From a virus: a stretch of 64,000 bases of DNA. The stretch spans positions 1 to 64,000 of the IMG/VR virus record IMGVR_UViG_3300032516_000011; one strand, written 5' to 3'. Positions within the stretch are counted from its first letter, which is position 1. Each line of letters starts with the position of its first letter. The notes below the pieces were generated by a model that was not told where the DNA came from, searched no databases, and was given only the letters and a program-made list of their open reading frames with translations. Position numbers and translations under genes: made by a program. Below, in pieces: positions 51,901 through 59,463 of the stretch.

Positions 51901-53371
51901 TAAATCCTTCAGTGATACAATAGATGTTGGTGGCGGTACTCTTTCCTCCGCTGGATTTAGCTTCTTACATCCTACACAAAACTGGATTGACTTTAAAACT
52001 CCAGGAATTAATCCTCCAACATATACTACGCGTTCTACGGGTACAAAGATAGCTCTATACAATGCACTCAACTCAACACAAGTTGACTACGCTCTTGGAA
52101 TCGAAATTAATACTCTCTGGTATTCAGTACCACAGTTTGCTGCTACATATCATCACAAATGGTATGCTGGAACTTCAGGCATCATGGACCTCTCCGGCCA
52201 AGGAGATCTTACAGTTGCTAAGCACATCAACGCTGGTGGCTTACTACAGCTTCGTGGAGCTGACGTAAACGTAGCCGGCACTCTATCGAATGTTGCTTAC
52301 CTCAATCAAGCAAATACTTTTACCGCTACGCAAAATATGTCTGTAGCCGGAACCTCTACAACTCCAGCTGTATTATTAGGTGGGACAACCCAACGTTGGA
52401 TAGATTTTGGTGCGATTGGAGCAGCGGCTCCGGCATATACAACAAAGTCTATAGGTATAAAACTAAATTTATTTGAAGGTATATCTTCAACTCAAGTAGA
52501 CTATGCAATAGGTATTGAAGCAAATACGCTATGGTATTCTACACGACAAGCAACCAATGCATTTTTTCACAAATGGTATGCTGGAACTTCTGGTATTATG
52601 GATATTAGTGGTGTTGGAGACTTGCGTGTATTTCATAATCTTCATGCTGGAGGAACCGGTATATTCATGGGGCCCGTAGGAGTTGGAGAGGCTTCTCCGC
52701 GATTTTCCCTTGAAGTGCTCGGAGACATTGGCCAATCGATGTCACGAAGAGAGATGCGGGTGTTGGTGAACGCAGGTGCTACAACTATAAGTACACTTGG
52801 TTTAGCTGCTGCTCCCGCCATCAATGCCACGCTTAGCAATGCAGATTCGACTGACGGTCCGTGGCTTAATCATGCCACAACTGGTTCTGGTGGACACACA
52901 GAAGTAATTAGTGCCTTTACTGTTATACGTAGAGATTGGGAAGTTGAATATGTAACCCGAGTAAAAACAGATGCCACAACTATTGCTGGGCTTAGATATT
53001 GGATTGGACTATTTGAGACTGATCCATCAGCTGTTACTCGTACAGGTAATTTTAATACGATATCATTCAGCTATGATTCAGCACTGGACAGCACAAATTT
53101 TTGGAGAACCTGTACTTCTATAAGCGCGGGAACGTGGACTACTAACACAACAACTGCAGCAATTGCGGCCAATACATCTTATCAACTAAGGATAATTTGT
53201 AATACAGCTAATGCAGATGTAAGGTTTTACGTGGATGGTGTATTAGTGACTACGCATACTACTAACTTACCTAATGCAGCGGTCTTAATGGGTTATGGTA
53301 ATGTTGTTACCGCCCTCACTGCGGGTGTTCGCAATATAAAGTGGAGTAGAATTTTAATAAGACATAATTAA
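48956..53371 (+). CDS. Long tail fibre protein with internal repeats
   Basis: This 1471-residue protein starts with a carboxypeptidase-regulatory-like domain (residues about 15-85, VVLYNSTTSALLGQTTTDQYG). Next is a small Trp/Tyr-rich domain (YRGIWNVSKQYYG) and a fibre segment GIIGGWNIGPTYL. The distal half has three related blocks, starting near residues 738, 925 and 1115, with the shared elements TFNI/HTFNIP, LVTTSAQTFAG, STQVDYAxGIE, LWYS and HKWYAGTSGIMD. The C-terminus, about residues 1320-1465, resembles a LamG/concanavalin lectin (VRFYVDGVLVTTH). It should bind the host receptor. Confidence 0.8.
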   Translation: MAYLLKRTADSVVYGTKIKNGSLVVGAYVVLYNSTTSALLGQTTTDQYGRWSFILNTISPTPGTYEVRFYGSGLTSSLPPAGDWEFVEVIDLSAVTASAITYRGIWNVSKQYYGTSTYHEAVKAPDGKYYYSIANSLGVSPPNATYWTYFSDQFSSVATDLLLAQDVAVGRTITLGTALDDGGAGGILKTAGVGTLYTGTGGFYVKGSGLSELRIGTVNGSSALISGILWDGPNGVFEIRSKNFVVDRFGNVILSGTITAASGIIGGWNIGPTYLYSNVGAGAGLAPKEYPFFGGALYASRATAPFRVDTSGNMWATAGYIGGNSTSDGWQITTGSLSTGDILIVDEYFQVSAALKRFGVGPFYAGMFTHYSGSGRDARSGVLGTTSENVPAIYVSANVEPPIIDFDTIAFYVDQYGGMKASHIDLLQTAYSTTLISNNLLNTVIKKDIIVGDIIPRSFNTLGSGTALGFDTLTGYWKPFTYTKAIRQKIDVFPDIYQSTLSGCLSTYGTVNLTTSFPIYATDAVMVFDRNDSTGYKGLSLRGQNRINSTGFLTGGNSLLNLYQLSNEDAATQTVEIFHSLSGITSEVQKTLFISSTGYGDNRTIYVMADSRVEKPNAIHAARGVSAEAYSNASGLAYGVQGYAYGNGGTSRAVGIVGYASGGGTGGTYAGLFDNAPVQFRSYEELWEIAAPGTPATGTGFLYPKANHLLYWKSQAGIEYDLTGATTGSGITSLNALTTSTQNFVPGTAGSTFNISSAASTHTFNIPNAALSASGLVTTSAQTFAGDKTLRNFLIFDTSNIAPPSGSTRSLGTRAVLYSQVGGGNADYAIGIDNGSFWLSLPLPDSGYSYQWYGGTTKVMTLDATGVLAILASGVSTNISNFIELNEIIAPISPGASKGRLYEKTDRRLYFKNATGTEYDLTSSGITALNGLTDPGQTLATGTAGSTFNIVSSAGTHTFNIPVAGTTASGLMTTSAQTFAGNKSFSDTIDVGGGTLSSAGFSFLHPTQNWIDFKTPGINPPTYTTRSTGTKIALYNALNSTQVDYALGIEINTLWYSVPQFAATYHHKWYAGTSGIMDLSGQGDLTVAKHINAGGLLQLRGADVNVAGTLSNVAYLNQANTFTATQNMSVAGTSTTPAVLLGGTTQRWIDFGAIGAAAPAYTTKSIGIKLNLFEGISSTQVDYAIGIEANTLWYSTRQATNAFFHKWYAGTSGIMDISGVGDLRVFHNLHAGGTGIFMGPVGVGEASPRFSLEVLGDIGQSMSRREMRVLVNAGATTISTLGLAAAPAINATLSNADSTDGPWLNHATTGSGGHTEVISAFTVIRRDWEVEYVTRVKTDATTIAGLRYWIGLFETDPSAVTRTGNFNTISFSYDSALDSTNFWRTCTSISAGTWTTNTTTAAIAANTSYQLRIICNTANADVRFYVDGVLVTTHTTNLPNAAVLMGYGNVVTALTAGVRNIKWSRILIRHN

Positions 53372-53381
53372 GGAGAAATAA

Positions 53382-53627
53382 ATGCCGTTTAATAAAGAAA
53401 GTTCACAAATTCCTTCCACTATAGGTAGTTTTTCCGTTGTTATAAATACTCCAAACGGAGTGGCCCCAGCAACAATTAATGCCTTTGTGGATGTACTTGC
53501 AGGAGATGGAAGCATCATTCGTAGGGTTAGCTTAGATTTATTACCCCATTTAGCAGGTGCACAGATAACAACTATAGAGACTTTTATGGCTAATTTAAGA
53601 ACTAAAGCTGTTGTTGAAATGATTTAA
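53382..53627 (+). CDS. Small protein after the tail fibre
   Basis: This 81-residue protein follows the fibre gene by 10 bases with a strong AAGGAG site. It has strands SFSVVINTPNGVAPATINAFVDV and a helical end. It may be a fibre assembly chaperone, a common neighbour, but this is inference. Confidence 0.55.
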   Translation: MPFNKESSQIPSTIGSFSVVINTPNGVAPATINAFVDVLAGDGSIIRRVSLDLLPHLAGAQITTIETFMANLRTKAVVEMI

Positions 53628-53630
53628 TGC

Positions 53631-53659
53631 TTGATACTTTTATAATAATTTCGTATAAT
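53631..53659 (+). promoter_or_regulatory. Sigma-70-type promoter (TTGATA-17-TATAAT)
   Basis: TTGATA (53631-53636) and TATAAT (53654-53659) are 17 bases apart. The next ATG is 25 bases further at 53685, a short leader. It drives the right-hand cluster with membrane proteins and the portal. Confidence 0.88.
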
Positions 53660-53684
53660 AATACATAAACCAATACCAATAACT

Positions 53685-54074
53685 ATGAAATATTATCAAA
53701 TCTTAGAAGTTAAAAATGCACTTACCGACTTAGGTCGCGAGCGTTTACCCATTGCATATGAAGTAGCGAAAAACATTCGCATATGCAATAAAATTATAGA
53801 TGAGACTGCAGAGCTATCAAAAGATATGTTTGAGAAATTTGCAGATAAAGGTTCTGATAACAAACCTATCATGGTGCCTGATGAAAAAAATGGTAATCAG
53901 CCTACAATGAAAATTACCGATGCTGTTAATTTAGCAGCTTATCAAGAAGAAATAATGAAGATCTTAAATGCAGATCATAAAGTGGAATTTATCAAGATTT
54001 CAAAGATTCGTATTCAAAGTGAAAAATTAACGGCCTCTATGATTGTGCCGCTAATTGATGCGATTATAGAATAA
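53685..54074 (+). CDS. Unidentified protein
   Basis: This 129-residue helical protein (KYYQILEVKNALTDLGRERLPIAYEVAKNI) has a mostly polar C-terminal half. It resembles some small phage DUF1617-type proteins in pattern, which I cannot confirm. It is the first gene after a strong promoter. Confidence 0.5.
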   Translation: MKYYQILEVKNALTDLGRERLPIAYEVAKNIRICNKIIDETAELSKDMFEKFADKGSDNKPIMVPDEKNGNQPTMKITDAVNLAAYQEEIMKILNADHKVEFIKISKIRIQSEKLTASMIVPLIDAIIE

Positions 54075-54084
54075 TGGATTATCG

Positions 54085-54822
54085 ATGCCAAAGAAAGCTA
54101 CCGCCAAAGAAAGACGCCATACTACGGGCAAATTGAATGACGGCGTTAAAGAATATATAGATGGGGTCACAATGAAAATACATGATGAGTTAATATCTAA
54201 ATTAAATGTTATTGATAACCGTGATAAAGCTCAGTATGATGCTGCAAAAAAAATAATACTGGATACTAATGCAGTATTTGATCGACGGCAACAAACTATA
54301 GAAGATACCGTATCACGAATGGAGATCGCATTAAACACGGTGCAGAAGGAGCGTGAGACTACAGATATTAAACTAACTACTTCTATAGCAAACATCCACA
54401 GAGAGTTTAGAACCCATATACACGATGAAACAGATGAGTTTAAGCAAATAGCTTCTAACCAACTTAACATGGCAACTAATATTGCTGATATCCAAACCAC
54501 ATTAAATACTGTATCAGCTAATGGAAATAAAGGATTGCACGCCTCTTTACGTGATCTATATGAAAAAAATAGTGAGGTTCATACTGATTTAAAGGAAATA
54601 AAAATCCTGTTAGCTCCAGCACTTGATCGACATCAATGGTGGGAAAGTACAAAGAAAGTATTTAAAACTTCCGGTATATTTACTATAGTAAAAAGTAAGG
54701 TTGGCCGCCTGGTATTATTATTATGTATACTATTACTAGTGAATACCGTTTTGCATCCATTTTTTGGTGGTAACTTTGATCTACAGAGTATCCTGGAATT
54801 TTTTGGCATTGGAAAGGGTTAA
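54085..54822 (+). CDS. Coiled-coil protein with C-terminal membrane anchor
   Basis: This 245-residue protein has a Lys-rich N-terminus, long heptad-like helices at about residues 20-180 (many Ile/Leu/Val spaced by 3-4), and a membrane segment at about 205-225 (GRLVLLLCILLLVNTVLH). Such anchors occur in phage rigidity or spanin-like proteins; no lipobox is visible. It is four bases upstream of a small two-segment membrane protein. Confidence 0.6.
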   Translation: MPKKATAKERRHTTGKLNDGVKEYIDGVTMKIHDELISKLNVIDNRDKAQYDAAKKIILDTNAVFDRRQQTIEDTVSRMEIALNTVQKERETTDIKLTTSIANIHREFRTHIHDETDEFKQIASNQLNMATNIADIQTTLNTVSANGNKGLHASLRDLYEKNSEVHTDLKEIKILLAPALDRHQWWESTKKVFKTSGIFTIVKSKVGRLVLLLCILLLVNTVLHPFFGGNFDLQSILEFFGIGKG

Positions 54823-54825
54823 TAT

Positions 54826-55092
54826 ATGAATTGGATTGAGCGCCAGATAGAGTGGGGAAAAAGTTTTCTTAGCGAGTCTTATAAAATTGGAGTTGCCGGA
54901 AAAGCTTCCTCACGCAGAGTTATCGAGCTCGGCGTTGTATGGGCATTTATATTCTCCTATGTTAAGATCGCAATTGCTTCTGCAACTGTGATCGATATTC
55001 CAACGACTTGGGGGATGGTTATATTAGGAATCCTGGGAATCAAGGTTTGGGATAAAATTAAAAATAAAGATATATCAGAAACTAAGCCATAA
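54826..55092 (+). CDS. Small membrane protein, alternative holin candidate
   Basis: This 88-residue protein has two hydrophobic segments (residues about 35-55 and 60-74; WAFIFSYVKIAIASATVI, WGMVILGILGIKVW) and a charged C-terminus (KIKNKDISETKP). Size and topology suit a class II holin, but it does not pair with a lysin gene. It could work with the coiled-coil protein upstream. Confidence 0.5.
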   Translation: MNWIERQIEWGKSFLSESYKIGVAGKASSRRVIELGVVWAFIFSYVKIAIASATVIDIPTTWGMVILGILGIKVWDKIKNKDISETKP

Positions 55093-55180
55093 AATATTGC
55101 TGTTGAGTTAAAAATGTTAAATACTCTACGCAAATAAAAGTAAAAGTATAGAATAACAAACTGTTTATAAGGAATAAATA
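55093..55180 (+). other. AT-rich gap with no visible feature
   Basis: I see no promoter with 17-base spacing and no hairpin. The next gene has a TAAGGA site before its ATG. Confidence 0.4.
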
Positions 55181-56242
55181 ATGAAAAAGTTTGCAGGGAT
55201 ATCGTATGATGTCACAGATTTAGTTTCCGATGGGAGAATTGAATACCTTGTTTCTCTTACAAAGGATGACGCTGATGACTTAATAAAGAATGCCCACATC
55301 CCCTCTAAAGATGAGGTAGAAGCTATGCCATCAGAAGACTTTGCCGTCATTCTGTATCATCCGCATACGGGCTTTCTAAAAAAATTCGCATGCCATGATA
55401 AGTATGTAACAAAGTTAAACATAAAGATTCTTCAGGATACAAATCAAAATTATCCCGATGAGATCTCCAAGACAGCGGCGTTTTACTTGACCAAAGCAGC
55501 GAAGCATTTTCGGCTTGAAGTGCCAGAGAATTTAAAGAAATTAGCAGAAGGAAAACATGTAACAAATATTGTAGACCTTGATGAGATTGATCGCACAGGG
55601 TGGTATAAAAAACATACGTCTCAAATAAAGGTAGCTGAATCTAAAGAATTTGCTTTACCAGAAGTAAAAAAGTATCCTATTGATACTGCCACATTAACGA
55701 AGACAGCTGTGCAGTACTTCGAAAAGAATGCAACTAAGTTATCGCCTAAAGATGCTATTACCTATGCTCTCAATGTAAAAAAAGCATCAAAAAAATTCTC
55801 TGTTGATACGACAGATACACGTATTGAAAAGTATGCGGCTCTTACTGCATCACATTTCAACGACGATTATAGAGAACACATTCGCTCAAGAAAGATTTTC
55901 ACCACCGAAGATAATCGTGGCATCTACGAAGAGCTTCTTGATCATGCTGAAGATTTTGGAGTAATAAAAACAGCAGAAGTTCTCGAACATATAGATAAAA
56001 CATTGGATGTATATCGTGAATGGGGACATGATATTGTAGATCCTTATATATCTGTTTTAGGCATGAAGAAAGAAGCAAATTGTAGCCATAAGGGTAAAAA
56101 GATACAGGTATCTATGCTAAAGAAAGCTGCAGAAGGTATCGTAGATTCTGGCACACTTAGAGATTTAGACGGCCCTGAAGCTGCGTTTGTATTTGATTCA
56201 CTTCCGACACCCATAAAAGATAAGATAATTAACAACATATAA
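55181..56242 (+). CDS. Unidentified protein, head-associated by context
   Basis: This 353-residue helical protein recurs in Lys-Thr/Ala-Ala (KTAAFYLTKAAKHF, KTAVQYFEK, VIKTAEVLEH), suggesting repeated helical units. It starts MKKFAGISYDVTD. It lies two genes upstream of the portal. Possible roles are scaffold, protease or minor head protein; none can be shown. It overlaps the next gene by one base. Confidence 0.52.
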   Translation: MKKFAGISYDVTDLVSDGRIEYLVSLTKDDADDLIKNAHIPSKDEVEAMPSEDFAVILYHPHTGFLKKFACHDKYVTKLNIKILQDTNQNYPDEISKTAAFYLTKAAKHFRLEVPENLKKLAEGKHVTNIVDLDEIDRTGWYKKHTSQIKVAESKEFALPEVKKYPIDTATLTKTAVQYFEKNATKLSPKDAITYALNVKKASKKFSVDTTDTRIEKYAALTASHFNDDYREHIRSRKIFTTEDNRGIYEELLDHAEDFGVIKTAEVLEHIDKTLDVYREWGHDIVDPYISVLGMKKEANCSHKGKKIQVSMLKKAAEGIVDSGTLRDLDGPEAAFVFDSLPTPIKDKIINNI

Positions 56243-56739
56243 TGCACCCAGCACTAAAGGCTCTTATAACGAGCCAAGAAAATATTCTCGAGCCGGAAAC
56301 TATAAGACAGTTCGAACCAGGCATGAGCGAAGAGGACGTTAATAAAATATTAGCGTTAGCTACTCTTTATAAGTCTCGAGTCTTCTTCGAAGATTATAAT
56401 TCATTTGAGGATATTACACAAGCATTGAACGGATTAGTTCCAACCCCCAATGTATTGCAAGGATGCTCACCCGAACAAATATGGTATGCACTTGATATGG
56501 CGCATAAATTATATCCTGATCGTGAATATAGTCTCGAAGTCCTAAAATATATAGAGTTTATATTCAATGAATCTGGTGTATTTATTTATCCGAGCTATCT
56601 TCCAATTGATAATCCATATTTTGATAAGGCTGTAGAGCTTGCAACCAATGGTCCCTTCCCTTTGGGAGAGACTACTGAAGAAATTCAGGCGGCAAAGTAC
56701 CTCGCAATACAAGCGTACTTAACACAAAAAAAGGACTAA
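56242..56739 (+). CDS. Unidentified protein upstream of portal
   Basis: This 165-residue mainly helical acidic protein (QFEPGMSEEDVNKILALATLYK) is six bases before the portal gene. It may be a head-related small protein. No family is recognised. Confidence 0.52.
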   Translation: MHPALKALITSQENILEPETIRQFEPGMSEEDVNKILALATLYKSRVFFEDYNSFEDITQALNGLVPTPNVLQGCSPEQIWYALDMAHKLYPDREYSLEVLKYIEFIFNESGVFIYPSYLPIDNPYFDKAVELATNGPFPLGETTEEIQAAKYLAIQAYLTQKKD

Positions 56740-56745
56740 TAAGCT

Positions 56746-58728
56746 ATGCCAACACTTCCATTTGATGGGACAGCTCTTTCGGCTTCGGACGCAACTATAG
56801 CAACATACAGCCGGCTCCAGTATCCCAACCCATTCTTTGATTTATCCAGGCATTATTTTCCAAAAACAGTTAAGACACTGTTTAAATATTGCCGTATCTT
56901 TTTTTATCAAAATGAATTTATCAGTAATGTTATCACCAAGTTAGCCGAATACCCTGTCACTGATTTCCTCTACGAAAATATTCAGGACAAAGAAGTTAAG
57001 GCTAACTATAAGGAGTTAATAGATCACCACCTCAATTTAAAGTCATTCCTTATTGAATGTGGACTGGATTACTTTACTTACGGTAACTGTATCATCTCTG
57101 CAAACATGAAGTTCAAACGCTTCTTGCAGTGTCCTGCGTGTAAAGAAATGTTACCTGCAGAAAATGTAAAATTTAGATGGGTAAATTATGCCTTCATTGG
57201 TAAGTGTGAAAAATGTAGCGTCGAAGGAGTAACCTTCAAGATAGTCGATAAATATTTAAAGAGCCCGCGGTTCTTAAAATTTATACGCTGGGCCCCAGAA
57301 AATGTTAATTTAGATTACGATGATTTGACTGGCGAAACCGTGTACTATTACACGATGAACGATAAAACAAATAAAGCTATACGAGAAGGCAAGCCCGAAG
57401 TTCTGGTACGAGTCCCTAAAATTTTCATTGATGCTATCAAGAACAATAAAAAAATAGTACTTGACGCACACAACCTATTCCATCTGAAACGTCCTACTCT
57501 TGCCGAAGAAGATCAGGGCTGGGGCAAACCATTACTCCTTCCCACTATGAAAATGCTTTGGTATATGCAGACATTACGCAGAGGAAATGAAGCCATAGTA
57601 GCAGACCATCTTATCCCTAACCGTGCTGTATTCCCTTCGTCTCAGGGCAACCTCGATCCATTTACACAGCTTAATATGGGTCAATGGAGAAGTAACGTCG
57701 AAGATCAAATACTCAAGTGGAGACGCGATCCTAATGCGATTGGCATATTCCCTATACCTATTGGATATCAATCCCTTGGTGGAGATGCACGCGTACTTAT
57801 GGTTACTCCCGAGTTAAAGTATCTTGAAGAGTCAATCATCAACGCGCTCGGTGTTCCGGTTGAATTTATTAAAGGCGGTTCTACATGGACCAGCTCTTCG
57901 GTATCTCTACGGATAGTAGAGAACCACTTCCTTACATACCGGGAAGAGCTCGACAAATTTATAAACTATTTTATTGTGCCTAAAATCCGGTATTTTTTAG
58001 GCTACCCTCCTGTAACAGTTCGTCTAAAGAAGTTTAAAATGATGGATGATTACCAAACTAAAGAAATTATGTTGCAGATGTCACAGCTTGGGAAGCTATC
58101 GGATACTACCTTCTATTCTGAGATGGGTATGGATCCACAGGAAGAGATAGAGAATCGGCGTCAGGAAGCAAAGGTACAAACAGATATACAGACGCAATCA
58201 ATGCTTGCTCAAGCTGATGCTCAAGGTAAGTCACTGGTTCTGCAGGCACGGTACCAAGCGAAAGCACAGTATGATGCTATCGAAGAGACAGCCCGTATAA
58301 AAGAACGTAAGTTTTCTCCTGAGCTTATAAAAGAATTACAGCTCACAGACATTGATCCCTCGGACTTTCTGGAAAAGCAATCGATTATGATCGAAGGATT
58401 GGATCCAGCTAAACAACAACAGTTACTTGAAATATACCAACAAAAGGCTCCGGTAGCATTTGGTTTTTTAATGAAAAGATTACAAGGACTGTCCGGGCTA
58501 ACTCCTGAAGCTATGGCGCAGCAACAAATGGAAGCAGAGAGTATGAAGCAGCAAGATAAGATGCAAGGTAAACAACACGAACGAGATATGGAAAAAGCAA
58601 AGGTTGAAGAGAAGCATTCAAAGACCGAGCACGAACGTCATATAGAACGTACATCAGTTGATATGGCAAAGAAAGAACATGCTGCACAAGTAGAAAAAGA
58701 AAATCCAAAGGAAGAAAAAAAGAAATGA
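56746..58728 (+). CDS. Portal protein with zinc-ribbon insertion
   Basis: This 660-residue protein has features of large myovirus portals. The N-terminal domain has helices and FYQNEFISNVITKLAEYPVTDFLYENIQ. A four-Cys ribbon (C129, C132, C154, C157) is inserted. Next come the FHLKRPTLAEEDQGWGKPLLLPTMKMLWYM-type core, the stem/wing with ALGVPVEFIKGGSTWTSSSVSLRI, and a Gln/Lys/Glu-rich coiled tail. The dodecameric ring would sit at the head vertex for DNA packaging. The Cys pairs suggest bound zinc. The stop is followed by two small KYG-motif genes. Confidence 0.85.
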   Translation: MPTLPFDGTALSASDATIATYSRLQYPNPFFDLSRHYFPKTVKTLFKYCRIFFYQNEFISNVITKLAEYPVTDFLYENIQDKEVKANYKELIDHHLNLKSFLIECGLDYFTYGNCIISANMKFKRFLQCPACKEMLPAENVKFRWVNYAFIGKCEKCSVEGVTFKIVDKYLKSPRFLKFIRWAPENVNLDYDDLTGETVYYYTMNDKTNKAIREGKPEVLVRVPKIFIDAIKNNKKIVLDAHNLFHLKRPTLAEEDQGWGKPLLLPTMKMLWYMQTLRRGNEAIVADHLIPNRAVFPSSQGNLDPFTQLNMGQWRSNVEDQILKWRRDPNAIGIFPIPIGYQSLGGDARVLMVTPELKYLEESIINALGVPVEFIKGGSTWTSSSVSLRIVENHFLTYREELDKFINYFIVPKIRYFLGYPPVTVRLKKFKMMDDYQTKEIMLQMSQLGKLSDTTFYSEMGMDPQEEIENRRQEAKVQTDIQTQSMLAQADAQGKSLVLQARYQAKAQYDAIEETARIKERKFSPELIKELQLTDIDPSDFLEKQSIMIEGLDPAKQQQLLEIYQQKAPVAFGFLMKRLQGLSGLTPEAMAQQQMEAESMKQQDKMQGKQHERDMEKAKVEEKHSKTEHERHIERTSVDMAKKEHAAQVEKENPKEEKKK

Positions 58729-58931
58729 TGGAAAAGTACGGGGTAGTAAAAGAAGTAGTGATGGGCGAGGTACGTTTTCAAGTACCCCTTAATGCTACAG
58801 AGGAAGAAATAATAAGGGAAGGTGATGCTAGAGGAGTTGAATTTGAGAAAATGGCTTCTTGGAAGGAGGTAGACGATGGAGGAACGGAGAGTGTCCACAT
58901 TCGATCTGAGCAATCTACAGGAGAAAATTGA
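58725..58931 (+). CDS. Small protein, KYG-motif family
   Basis: This 68-residue acidic protein begins MMEKYGVVKEVVMGEVRFQV and overlaps the portal stop by four bases. The next short gene has a similar KYGIIKE segment, suggesting a duplicated small domain. Function unknown. Confidence 0.55.
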   Translation: MMEKYGVVKEVVMGEVRFQVPLNATEEEIIREGDARGVEFEKMASWKEVDDGGTESVHIRSEQSTGEN

Positions 58932-59037
58932 GTACGAGAGGATCCTGAACAAGTACGGGATTATTAAAGAAGAGTTCGCGTATATGAGGGACAGTACTCC
59001 AAAAGTTACTGTCTGGTATGTAGTGGAGGATGAATAA
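58876..59037 (+). CDS. 53-residue protein, KYG-motif family
   Basis: An ATG at 58876 to TAA at 59035-59037 encodes 53 residues, preceded by a perfect AAGGAGGT ribosome binding site five bases upstream. It overlaps the previous gene by 56 bases. It contains KYGIIKEEF, matching KYGVVKEVV of the preceding product. The strong site supports translation; the role is unknown. Confidence 0.6.
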   Translation: MEERRVSTFDLSNLQEKIEYERILNKYGIIKEEFAYMRDSTPKVTVWYVVEDE

Positions 59038-59038
59038 A

Positions 59039-59062
59039 AAAGGCCCTTATTACAGGGCCTTT
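59039..59062. terminator. Bidirectional terminator after the portal operon
   Basis: A nine-base stem (59039-59047 with 59054-59062) and six-base loop lie between convergent genes. A T-run follows on the + strand and A-run precedes it. It closes both the portal transcript and the leftward membrane-protein transcript. Confidence 0.85.
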
Positions 59063-59073
59063 CTTTTTTGCTT

Positions 59074-59463
59074 TTATTTTTTTATTTTGTAAGGAAGATA
59101 ATGAATTATAGTGGAGCTATATAATATCAAAGATACAATTGTTGCAAGTGTCATTGTTAATGGTGGTGGTGTAAATATAATGCCGAGTAACATTACTGCG
59201 TAGCAGACTATACGTGCACATATTAAATGTACTAACGCATAGATGCCTATTTCCGGTATTATAGTATATTGTAGAAGTAATTTACCGATGAAGGAGCCGT
59301 AATTAAATTCCTTTTGGCTCATTAATTTTGTAAATACCAAAGTAGCTATCAATGCCTCAACAACTATACCCATAGCATATGGTAGCCATATCAATGGTGG
59401 TGAAACAAAAATAAAGGTTAGCAATACTGCAAGTCCGCTATAGGGTACGCGTATTTTAAGCAT
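59074..59463 (-). CDS. Multi-span membrane protein
   Basis: This 129-residue protein has three to four hydrophobic segments (residues about 9-30, 32-50, 62-85 and 93-120; LAVLLTFIFVSPPLIWLPYAMG). It follows the glycosyltransferase gene with an eight-base overlap. It may anchor or assist the glycosyltransferase or help surface modification. No family is recognised. Confidence 0.6.
   Translation of the reverse strand: MLKIRVPYSGLAVLLTFIFVSPPLIWLPYAMGIVVEALIATLVFTKLMSQKEFNYGSFIGKLLLQYTIIPEIGIYALVHLICARIVCYAVMLLGIIFTPPPLTMTLATIVSLILYSSTIIHYLPYKIKK

Noticed and set aside
58638-58952. 104-residue - strand membrane-like ORF
   Set aside because: Antisense to the Lys/Glu-rich end of the portal; hydrophobicity is the mirror of charged codons.
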